Shown here: in pieces, positions 34,236 through 41,600 of the stretch
How the letters are laid out: each line of letters opens with the position of its first letter
Numbering within the stretch: the first letter of the stretch is position 1
Assembly: GCF_028745735.1 (NCBI RefSeq)
Contig: NZ_JAQZSM010000013.1
Span: 55,861 to 119,860, forward strand
Source: Roseinatronobacter alkalisoli
GTDB taxonomy: Bacteria; Pseudomonadota; Alphaproteobacteria; Rhodobacterales; Rhodobacteraceae
Direction: 5' to 3'
DNA length: 64,000 nt
The notes under the pieces: generated by a model
Told to the model about the DNA's origin: nothing
The model's input: only the letters and a program-made list of their open reading frames with translations
The model's database searches: none
Program-made: the position numbers and the translations under genes

Positions 34236-35655
34236 CGGCCACCATCGCGCGCGCGCCTTGGGCAACCAGCCCCGACAAGGCCTGTGTCAGGGCATCCGCA
34301 AAGCCTGCGTCATTGCGCAGGGTTTCGGGGAATACCTCTGACAGGGCCAAGAAGGCCGTGACCGTATCGCGCGGATCTTCGTGCCACAATGCCGCCAGAC
34401 GGGGCGCAAGCGGGTCTTTTACGTCAATCGGGGCGCCGGTTTCGTCGCGTCCGGATGTGTAGCGCATCCATGCCGCAACCGCCAAAGCCTGCCCGCTGAT
34501 ATCGCGCCCGGCGGCACGGTTATCGGCAATCGTGGCCAGAATGCGCTGCGGCAGTTTCTGGCTGCCATCCATGGCAATCTGCCATGTTTGGTGCCGGATG
34601 GCGGGGTTGGCATACCGCGCGGCCAGCGCATCGGCATATGCACCCAGATCGGTGTTTTCCGGCGGGGTCAGCGTGGGGATGATTTCTGCCTGCCACAGAT
34701 GGCGGGCATAGGCAACGAATGCAGGGTCGGTCATGACATCTGCAATGGTCTGATGTCCCGCCAGATAGCCCAGATAGGCCAGTGCGCTATGCGTGCCGTT
34801 CAGCATGCGCAGTTTCATATGCTCAAACGGGGTCACATCCGCGACCAATTGCGCACCTGTGCCCGAAAAATCGGGGCGGGGGCCGCAGAAATGATCCTCG
34901 ATTACCCATTGGCGGAACGGTTCATGCATCACCGGCGCTTCGTCGCGCAACCCGGTCAGGGCGGCCACGCGGTCCAGATCATCCGGAGTCGTGGCAGGCA
35001 CGATGCGGTCGACCATCGTGGACGGGAATGCGCCATTGTCACCAATCCAGTCGGCCAGCGCAGGGTCGATCAGACGTGCAAGTTCCAGCACAACTGCGCG
35101 CACGACCCGCCCGTTTTCCGGCAGATTGTCACAGCACAGCACCGTAAACGGCGGCAACCCGCGCGCATGGCGCAACTGCAACGCCCGCACCAGATAGCCC
35201 GGCGCGGATTTTGGCAGATCATGTTCCAGATCATGCGCGATATCAGGATGCGCGGGGTCCAGCCGCCCGGTTGCCGGTTCGTGGCAATAGCCCTTTTCCG
35301 TGACTGTCAGGCTGACAATCGACACGGTTTCCGCGGCCATGGCATCAAGCACCGCCTGCGGGTTTTCCGGCGCGACCAGAACATCGCGCAGCAGCGTCAT
35401 GATCTGCGGCTTTTCCCCGTCCGGGGCAAGTTCGACGGCTGTATAGGCCCAACCCTGCGGGCGCAGCCTGTCGCGTGTGCCGGGCGATTGCAGCGAGACA
35501 CCGATCACGCCCCAGTCACCACCATGGCGTGCCATCGCATCCGCAAGATAGCTTGCAACATGCGCGCGGAAAAACGCGCCCAGCCCCAGATGCACAATAC
35601 CTGCGGGCGTGGCGGCGGGCGGATGATTCAATCTATCGTGCAAGCCAGCCTCCAT
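34228..35655 (-). CDS. uxuB: Mannitol dehydrogenase-family hexuronate reductase (UxuB-like)
   Basis: 475 aa; E. coli UxuB has 486. Shared segments with UxuB are GIVHLGLGAFFRAHVASY, SLTVTEKGYCHEPATG, FPSTMVDRIVPATTPDD, EPFRQWVIEDHFCGPRPD and MLNGTHSALAYLGYLAG with the catalytic Lys/Asn/His region upstream. UxuB reduces fructuronate to mannonate, but the operon has altronate dehydratase (UxaA) and no mannonate dehydratase (UxuA). It may therefore act on tagaturonate here. It overlaps kduD by 23 bp and uxaA by 8 bp. Symbol given for sequence family only. Confidence 0.85.
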   Translation of the reverse strand: MEAGLHDRLNHPPAATPAGIVHLGLGAFFRAHVASYLADAMARHGGDWGVIGVSLQSPGTRDRLRPQGWAYTAVELAPDGEKPQIMTLLRDVLVAPENPQAVLDAMAAETVSIVSLTVTEKGYCHEPATGRLDPAHPDIAHDLEHDLPKSAPGYLVRALQLRHARGLPPFTVLCCDNLPENGRVVRAVVLELARLIDPALADWIGDNGAFPSTMVDRIVPATTPDDLDRVAALTGLRDEAPVMHEPFRQWVIEDHFCGPRPDFSGTGAQLVADVTPFEHMKLRMLNGTHSALAYLGYLAGHQTIADVMTDPAFVAYARHLWQAEIIPTLTPPENTDLGAYADALAARYANPAIRHQTWQIAMDGSQKLPQRILATIADNRAAGRDISGQALAVAAWMRYTSGRDETGAPIDVKDPLAPRLAALWHEDPRDTVTAFLALSEVFPETLRNDAGFADALTQALSGLVAQGARAMVADV

Positions 35656-36358
35656 CCACGTTCAGAATTGCACCATTCACATAATCGGATGCAGGTGCGG
35701 CCAAAAACACTGCGGTTTGCGCAATATCTTCGGGTTTGCCCCAGCGCCCGGCGGGAATGCGGTCCAGTATGGCGCGCGAACGGTCGGGATCGGCGCGCAG
35801 CGCTTCGGTGTTGTTGGTTTCAATATAGCCGGGGGCAATGGCGTTCACATTCAGCCCCTGCCCCGCCCATTCATTAGCCAGCAATTTCGTCAGCCCCGCA
35901 ACCCCATGTTTGCTGGCGGTGTAGGATGGCACGCGGATACCCCCCTGAAACGACAGCAGGGACGCGATATTGATGATCTTGCCGCGCCCGCGTGGCAATG
36001 CGGCGCGCGCGAATGCCTGACAGGTGAAAAACAGTGCTTTCATGTTCACATCCATCACGTCATCCCAGTCGGATTCCGTGAAATCAACTGCATCTGCGCG
36101 GCGAATGATACCTGCGTTATTGACCAGAATGTCAATGCGGTCCTGCGCGAACACATCGCGCGCGGCCATCGGGTCTGCGAAGTCCAGTTGCAGCGACCGT
36201 CCGCCGCCCATAAGGGCCAGCGTTTCATCACAATCACGCCGACCGGCGGCAATGACATCGGCCCCGGCCTGTGCAAGCGCGACCGCAATCGCCTGCCCAA
36301 TGCCGGTATTCGCGCCGGTGACCAGTGCTGTCTGCCCTTGCAGCGAAAAGGCGGTCAT
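35633..36358 (-). CDS. kduD: 2-dehydro-3-deoxy-D-gluconate 5-dehydrogenase
   Basis: 241 aa classical short-chain dehydrogenase. The NAD motif is TGANTGIGQAIA, then NNAG at about 85, Ser in ASLLSFQGG and the catalytic Tyr/Lys in YTASKHG. The ending YVNGAILNVDGGWLAR is typical of KduD. It interconverts 2,5-diketo-3-deoxygluconate (DKII) and KDG. It lies beside kduI with a 4-bp overlap, which supports the assignment over generic SDR. Confidence 0.92.
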   Translation of the reverse strand: MTAFSLQGQTALVTGANTGIGQAIAVALAQAGADVIAAGRRDCDETLALMGGGRSLQLDFADPMAARDVFAQDRIDILVNNAGIIRRADAVDFTESDWDDVMDVNMKALFFTCQAFARAALPRGRGKIINIASLLSFQGGIRVPSYTASKHGVAGLTKLLANEWAGQGLNVNAIAPGYIETNNTEALRADPDRSRAILDRIPAGRWGKPEDIAQTAVFLAAPASDYVNGAILNVDGGWLAR

Positions 36359-37179
36359 CGCAGATCCTCCGGCTGGATGAAGTCCATATCGGTGTAATCG
36401 ACATTATCCCCCGCCATCGCCCAGATGAAGGTGTATTCCCCGATCCCCGCACCCGAATGGATTGACCATGGCGGCGACAGCACCGCCTGTTCATTGGCGA
36501 CGAACAGATGCCGGGTTTCCTGCGGCTCGCCCATCAGATGCAGCACGCGCGCTTCCGGTGCCATGCCATGATACAGATACGCTTCCATGCGGCGGTCATG
36601 AATATGGCTGGGAATGGTGTTCCACACCGACCCGTCTTCTAACGAGGTATAGCCAAGGATCAACTGGCAGCTTTCCATGACCAGCGGGTGAATGAACTGC
36701 CGGATGGTGCGCTTGTTGGATGTTTCCGCAGCGCCCAGTTTCACTTCCTTGGCGTCGGCCACCTTGACCAGACGGTGCGGGAATGCCCGGTGTGCAGGCG
36801 CAGAGGTAATATAGAACCGCCCCGCGCCCGTAAATGTCACAGGCCCGGCACCCATGCCCAGATACAGCACATCACCATAAGCCATGTCCCAGACCTGACC
36901 ATCTGCTTCTACGCGGCCGGGTTCGCCAATATTGACGATCCCCATTTCGCGCCGGTCCATGAAATTGGGGGTTTTCGTTTCCGCAACCTGATCCAGCACC
37001 AACGCAGTTCCCCCCGGCACGGCACCACCCAGAACAAAGCGGTCATAATGGGTATAGGCCAGCCGGATTTCCCCGTCGGCAAACAGCCCTTCGGCCAGAA
37101 AATGACCGCGCAGCGCAGCAGTATCCATGCCCTTGGCGTGTTCAGGATGGATGGCGTGGCGGGTTTCAACATTCAGCAT
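36355..37179 (-). CDS. kduI: 5-keto-4-deoxyuronate isomerase
   Basis: 274 aa; E. coli KduI has 278. It isomerises 5-keto-4-deoxyuronate (DKI, from unsaturated galacturonate) to DKII. Strong matches include RELGVIN-like REMGIVNIG, CAPAH-like TSAPAHRAFPHRLV, NKRTIRQFIHP, the Zn-binding HIHDRRMEAYLY, GEPQETRHLFVANEQAVLSPPWSIHSG and FIWAMAGDN. It connects the GH105 product to KduD and KDG. It follows uxaC by 15 bp. Confidence 0.95.
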   Translation of the reverse strand: MLNVETRHAIHPEHAKGMDTAALRGHFLAEGLFADGEIRLAYTHYDRFVLGGAVPGGTALVLDQVAETKTPNFMDRREMGIVNIGEPGRVEADGQVWDMAYGDVLYLGMGAGPVTFTGAGRFYITSAPAHRAFPHRLVKVADAKEVKLGAAETSNKRTIRQFIHPLVMESCQLILGYTSLEDGSVWNTIPSHIHDRRMEAYLYHGMAPEARVLHLMGEPQETRHLFVANEQAVLSPPWSIHSGAGIGEYTFIWAMAGDNVDYTDMDFIQPEDLR

Positions 37180-37194
37180 GGAATTTCCTTCCGG

Positions 37195-38601
37195 TCAAAG
37201 TTTGTAGGCACGCTTGGCCAGCCCATAGGCCAGATCATATGCAAGTTCAGGCGCGTCATTTTCGGACAGGCGCCCGGTTGCAACCAGCGTTGCCAGATAT
37301 GCGCAATCCACACGCCGCGCGACATCATGGCGGGCAGGAATGGAACAGAACGCGCGGGTGTCGTCATTGAACCCCACAGTGTTGTAGAACCCTGCGGTTT
37401 CGGTTGTCATTTCGCGGAAACGGCGCATCCCTTCGGCACTGTCATGGAACCACCATGCCGGGCCCAGTTTCAGGCAGGGATATACGCCTGCCAGCGGTGC
37501 CAGTTCACGCGCATAGGATGTTTCGTCCAGCGTGAACAGGATCACACTCAGATCGGTGCGCATGCCAACCGCATTCAGAAGCGGGCGCAATGCTGCGACA
37601 TAATCGGTGCGGCCCGGAATATCGAACCCCTTGTCGCGGCCATGCATGGCCATGACCGGGTCGGAATGGTTGCGTCGCGATCCCGGATGAATTTGCAGAA
37701 CCAACCCGTCATCCAGACTCATCCGCGCCATTTCCGTCAGCATATGGGCGCGGAATGCATCGGCTTCATCCGGGGTGCATTCCCCGCGCAGGGCCTTGGT
37801 GAACAGCGCTGCGGCATCCGCCTGCGGCAGATCCTCTGTCCGGGCGGATGGGTGCCCATGGTCGGAAGATGTGGCACCAAATTCCTTGAAATACGCCCGC
37901 CGCGCGCGATGCGCATTCAGATAACCCGCCCATGTGGTGGTATCTTCGCCTGTCTGTTCGCCCATCAGGGCAACATTTTCGGCAAAGCCTTCCATTTCGG
38001 GGTCAATCACACCATCGGGGCGGTAGGCGGTTATGACACGTCCTGTCCAGCCACTGTCGCGGATCATCCGGTGCCAGCGCAGATCGTCGGTGGCCGCTTC
38101 GGTTGTGGCAATCGCTTCAATGTTGAAACGTTCAAACAGCGCGCGGGGCCGGAATTCCGGCTTGGCCAGGCATTCCGCGATGTGGTCGAAATACCAGTCT
38201 GCGCTGCCCGCGTTCAGGGGCCGGTCAATACCAAAGACGTTCTGGAACGAATAGTCCAGCCACAGCCGCGACGGGGTGGCGCGAAACAGGTGGTAATTCT
38301 GCGCAAACAGCCGCCATATCTTGCGGCCATCGGTTTCCGTTGCGCCACCATCGACGCGCGGCACGCCCAGATCAGCCAGTGCCACACCTTGTGAACACAG
38401 CATGCGGAAAACATAATGATCCGGCGTAACGAATAACTGTGCCGGGTCAGGAAAGGGCGCGTTTTCAGCATACCAGCGCGGGTCGGTATGGCCATGCGGG
38501 CTGATGATCGGCAGATCACGGATGTCAGCATAAAGCGCCCGCGCAATATCACGCGCACGCCCTTCGATCGGAAAAAGGCGGTCTTCGTGCAGCAGTGGCA
38601 T
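37195..38601 (-). CDS. uxaC: Uronate (glucuronate/galacturonate) isomerase
   Basis: 468 aa; E. coli UxaC has 470. An amidohydrolase-fold enzyme converting galacturonate to tagaturonate and glucuronate to fructuronate. Metal-binding and active-site segments are ISPHGHTDPRWYA near the N-terminus, LQIHPGSRRNHSD and GFNDDTRAFCSIPARHDVARR near the C-terminus. The ATG at 38601 with a GAGG site five bases upstream is chosen; an in-frame GTG at 38607 lies within that site. It heads the leftward uronate operon uxaC-kduI-kduD-uxuB-uxaA and faces the GntR regulator. Confidence 0.94.
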   Translation of the reverse strand: MPLLHEDRLFPIEGRARDIARALYADIRDLPIISPHGHTDPRWYAENAPFPDPAQLFVTPDHYVFRMLCSQGVALADLGVPRVDGGATETDGRKIWRLFAQNYHLFRATPSRLWLDYSFQNVFGIDRPLNAGSADWYFDHIAECLAKPEFRPRALFERFNIEAIATTEAATDDLRWHRMIRDSGWTGRVITAYRPDGVIDPEMEGFAENVALMGEQTGEDTTTWAGYLNAHRARRAYFKEFGATSSDHGHPSARTEDLPQADAAALFTKALRGECTPDEADAFRAHMLTEMARMSLDDGLVLQIHPGSRRNHSDPVMAMHGRDKGFDIPGRTDYVAALRPLLNAVGMRTDLSVILFTLDETSYARELAPLAGVYPCLKLGPAWWFHDSAEGMRRFREMTTETAGFYNTVGFNDDTRAFCSIPARHDVARRVDCAYLATLVATGRLSENDAPELAYDLAYGLAKRAYKL

Positions 38602-38635
38602 TTGCACCTCGGGTTCGGGAAAACAATCTATTCGG

Positions 38636-38664
38636 CTAATATTCTAGTTTACAGGAGGCGTCAA
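38636..38664 (-). promoter_or_regulatory. Sigma-70-like promoter of the uxaC operon
   Basis: Reading leftward, -35 TTGACG (38664-38659), a 17-bp spacer and -10 TATTAG (38641-38636) lie about 35 bp before the uxaC ribosome binding site. The GntR-type gene starts 20 bp to the right, so a regulator binding here could control both directions. Confidence 0.6.
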
Positions 38665-38683
38665 GGGCTGTAGATATCATCCC

Positions 38684-39370
38684 ATGACAATGTCGCCGCT
38701 TCTTCCGCCACTGGATGCACACCACCCGCGCAGCATGGCTGATCAGGTGTACGATATGCTGTATGAACGTATCATCAATCTGACGCTGCCACCTGGAACA
38801 AAGCTGTCCGAAGCAGAAGTTGCGGCGCAGCTGGGCGTGTCACGACAGCCTGTGCGCGATGCGTTTTACCGGTTGTCGCAACTGGGTTTCATCCAGATCC
38901 GGCCCCAACGCGCAACCACCGTCGCACCCATTTCCAAGGATGCGATTGTGCGGGCCTATTTCATCCGCAGTGCATTGGAAGAAGCAACCATGCGCGTGGC
39001 CGCCACCAACCTGAAACCTGTGCATTTGACTGCATTGCAGGATATTCTTGTGCGTCAGGAAGATGCCTTGCGCATGGCTGACAAAACCGGATTTCACGCG
39101 CTTGACGACCAGTTCCACCACGATATCTGCAATTATTCGGGGCTTGGGTTCGGCTGGGCCGTAATCAAGGAAAACAAGGGTCATATGGACCGCGCGCGCT
39201 ATCTCAGCCTGTCCTTTGGTGCGCCACGCGCGCTGGCTGAACATCATGACATTCTGGACGCATTGCGCGCGGGTGACGGCGACGGGGCGGCCGCTGCGGT
39301 CAAGCGGCATCTGAACCATATTGATGAAATCATCGACTGGTTGCAGACCACCCAGCCAGAGGTGTTCTGA
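38684..39370 (+). CDS. GntR-family (FadR/FCD) transcriptional regulator of uronate genes
   Basis: 228 aa. The N-terminal winged helix (DQVYDMLYERIINLTLPPGTKLSEAEVAAQLGVSRQPVRDAFYRLSQLG is the classic GntR pattern in outline, residues about 19-68). The C-terminal FCD domain holds metal/effector residues in DDQFHHDICNYSG and ALAEHHDILDAL. It is divergent from uxaC, the usual place of UxuR/ExuR-type repressors, which release DNA on binding a hexuronate. An AbrB-family membrane protein gene follows 120 bp downstream on the same strand. Confidence 0.88.
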   Translation: MTMSPLLPPLDAHHPRSMADQVYDMLYERIINLTLPPGTKLSEAEVAAQLGVSRQPVRDAFYRLSQLGFIQIRPQRATTVAPISKDAIVRAYFIRSALEEATMRVAATNLKPVHLTALQDILVRQEDALRMADKTGFHALDDQFHHDICNYSGLGFGWAVIKENKGHMDRARYLSLSFGAPRALAEHHDILDALRAGDGDGAAAAVKRHLNHIDEIIDWLQTTQPEVF

Positions 39371-39490
39371 CGCGGTTCGCGTTCGTTGCGGGCGCATCCG
39401 GCACATAGACAATACACACGTGAAGTTTCATGCTGGCATCCGTTTCCGCTTTGGGGTAAACAGGCCGAAGGTCACCTGCGGGGTTTCCCG

Positions 39491-40561
39491 ATGCAGCAGT
39501 CCGTTCCGGGCAGATATGCAAAAATCACAGCAATTTATCTGGGCGCGGTCGGCACTGGCTGGGTTGCAGCACAACTGCATCTTCCGCTGCCCTGGATGAT
39601 CGGCGCACTGATCTTCGCAACCGGAATCAGCCTTGGCGGTGTCCAGATCAAGGCCCCCGCCCTGACACGCCCGGCGGGACAGATCGTGGTTGCGGGGTCT
39701 GTTGGTCTGGCCTTTACACCGGCTGCGCTGGAATCATTGGGGGCGATGTTCCTGCCCATGGTGATCGCTGCATTGCTGACAATCGCTGCGGGGTTTCTGG
39801 TGGCCTGGGTGCTGATGCGCCTGTCAGATGTTGACGCCATGACCGCAACACTGGCGTCGGTTCCGATGGGGCCGGTCGAATCCGCTAATCTGGCGCAGCG
39901 CTATGGGGTTGCACCCGGCCCTGTGGTGTTCGCACAGACCTTGCGGATCATGGCGCTGGTGTTGTTGATTCCACCTGCCATCCTTTTGATCGATGGCAGC
40001 GTTGACGACCCTTCCGCCACCCTGCGCAATATCCCGTGGACCCCGGCGGGCACGGTATTATTGCTGACGCTGGCCATTCTCGGGGCGCTGCTGTTCAAGG
40101 TGCTGCGCATTTCCAACCCGTTTTTCCTTGGTCCGTTGGCGGCGTCGGCTGCGGCCTCTGCGGCGGGGCTGCCGGTCACGGCCAGCCCCTATGTGGTGCT
40201 TGCCGGTGCGCAGGTATTGCTGGGGGTCTGGCTGGGCGCGGTGATCAACCGCGACCTGTTCCGGCGGGCAGGCCGTTTTGTTCCGGCTGCGTTGTTGTCC
40301 ACATTGCTGATGATCCTGCTATGTCTGGTGCTGGCGCTGATCCTGGCCCCGATTACGGGAACGAACTGGGCAACCATGGTTCTGGCCACTGCGCCGGGCA
40401 GCGTGACAGAAATGGCCCTGACCGCGAAAGTATTACAGGAAAGCGTGGCGCTGGTCACCGCCTATCACATCACGCGGATTTTCATCATCATCCCGTCCGC
40501 GCCCTTGCTGACGCGGATCACCGCACGCCTGACGCACTGGACCCCGCCGAAACGGGACTGA
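39491..40561 (+). CDS. AbrB-family (COG3180) polytopic membrane protein
   Basis: 356 aa, highly hydrophobic with about ten helices. It has the internal duplication of the AbrB/ammonia-monooxygenase-like membrane family: LPLPWMIGALIFATGISLGG in the first half and ATAPGSVTEMALTAKVL plus VTAYHITRIFIII in the second. Family function is poorly defined; regulation or transport has been suggested. The start at 39491 (MQQSVPGRYAK) excludes a non-homologous leader. It is downstream of the GntR gene and convergent with fdsD (11 bp apart). A link to uronate uptake is only positional. Confidence 0.8.
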   Translation: MQQSVPGRYAKITAIYLGAVGTGWVAAQLHLPLPWMIGALIFATGISLGGVQIKAPALTRPAGQIVVAGSVGLAFTPAALESLGAMFLPMVIAALLTIAAGFLVAWVLMRLSDVDAMTATLASVPMGPVESANLAQRYGVAPGPVVFAQTLRIMALVLLIPPAILLIDGSVDDPSATLRNIPWTPAGTVLLLTLAILGALLFKVLRISNPFFLGPLAASAAASAAGLPVTASPYVVLAGAQVLLGVWLGAVINRDLFRRAGRFVPAALLSTLLMILLCLVLALILAPITGTNWATMVLATAPGSVTEMALTAKVLQESVALVTAYHITRIFIIIPSAPLLTRITARLTHWTPPKRD

Positions 40562-40572
40562 ATGCAGCAGCG

Positions 40573-40779
40573 TCAGTTCAGCAATGCGACTGCCTTGCGC
40601 ACATTTTCATCCAGTACCTGATCATCCTGTTTTGCCAGTTCGCACAGATGCGCGCGCATGGATGGATCCCAGAAATCGCGCAGATGCGCAGCAATGCGTT
40701 CGGCCCCGTCATCGCCCGGTTGTGACTTGAAGAAGGTCGCAATCTGGTTGGCCATATATACCAGTTTATCAGGCTGCAT
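40573..40779 (-). CDS. fdsD: Formate dehydrogenase subunit delta
   Basis: 68 aa. The N-terminus MQPDKLVYMANQIATFF and the RDFWDPSMR segment are characteristic of the FdsD/FdhD-delta family, a small non-cofactor subunit of NAD-linked Mo formate dehydrogenases. It is the last gene of the fds operon, overlapping fdhD by 11 bp. A longer frame upstream lies inside fdhD and is a shadow. Confidence 0.88.
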   Translation of the reverse strand: MQPDKLVYMANQIATFFKSQPGDDGAERIAAHLRDFWDPSMRAHLCELAKQDDQVLDENVRKAVALLN

Positions 40780-41596
40780 CGGATACCTCTGTAATAATGC
40801 GCGCGGGATGCGCGTAAATGTCAAAACCGTCACCGCGCGCAAAAGCGGCAACTGTAATCCCCGCATCCCGCGCCAGCCGCAGGGCCGCAACAGTGGGTGC
40901 GGAAACGGATACAAGCACCGGACAGCCCGCCATGGCGCATTTCTGCACAAGTTCCACCGACAGACGGCTGGTCAGGACAAAAGCCCCCTGCCCTGCATCC
41001 ATCCCGGCGCGCGCCATGGCGCCGATCAGTTTGTCCAGCGCATTGTGGCGGCCCACATCCTCGCGGGCCAGAATGATACTGCCGTCACGGGTTAGGAACC
41101 CCGCCGCATGGGTGGCCCCGGTCTGTTCGCGCAGGGGTTGGCGCGCTGCCAATGCCTTGCCCGCAGTCAGCACAGCCTTGCGGGGCAACCGCAGGCCAGT
41201 GTCAGGCACATGGGGCAAGGGGCGGCTGGCCTGTTCCAGACTGTCAACCCCGCACAACCCGCAACCCACCGGCCCCGCCATGAACCGGCGGCGGGCCTGA
41301 AGGGCCTCTGAGCGGTCGGACCGCAACCAAAGCCGCGCTTCCAGCCCGGCAGGATGCTCGGCCAGTTCAAAATCCTGCACTTCATCTGCGGTGGCGATAA
41401 TCCCCTCGGTCAAGGCAAAACCCACAGCGAAATCATGAATATCAGCGGGGCTGGCCATCATCACCGCAAGGGTTGTTCCGTCAAAGACCAGCGCCACCGG
41501 AACCTCATCCGGCAGGGTGCGCCACATGTCGCGCTGCCCGTCCTTGTGGACGGACAGGCCCGACATGCTGGCAGCAGGGGGGCGCCGCGCGGTCAT
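40769..41596 (-). CDS. fdhD: Formate dehydrogenase accessory sulfurtransferase
   Basis: 275 aa. FdhD transfers sulfur from a cysteine desulfurase to the molybdenum cofactor, needed for active formate dehydrogenase. The conserved CxxC is Cys112-Gly-Leu-Cys115, preceded by the FAVGFALTEGII segment and followed by TGATHAAGFL and REDVGRHNALDKLIG, all family hallmarks. It starts 4 bp before the fdsA stop region on the same strand and is co-transcribed with fdsA and fdsD. It is often called fdsC in fds operons. Confidence 0.95.
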   Translation of the reverse strand: MTARRPPAASMSGLSVHKDGQRDMWRTLPDEVPVALVFDGTTLAVMMASPADIHDFAVGFALTEGIIATADEVQDFELAEHPAGLEARLWLRSDRSEALQARRRFMAGPVGCGLCGVDSLEQASRPLPHVPDTGLRLPRKAVLTAGKALAARQPLREQTGATHAAGFLTRDGSIILAREDVGRHNALDKLIGAMARAGMDAGQGAFVLTSRLSVELVQKCAMAGCPVLVSVSAPTVAALRLARDAGITVAAFARGDGFDIYAHPARIITEVSDAA

Positions 41597-41600
41597 GGCC

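Noticed and set aside
34381..35877. 498-codon plus-strand open frame
   Set aside because: Antisense to the UxuB-like gene and the end of kduD; Cys/His/Arg-rich composition and no domain.
36688..38394. 568-codon plus-strand open frame
   Set aside because: It is antisense to kduI and uxaC, which have full-length family matches; it has no recognisable domain and arises from high-G+C codon bias.
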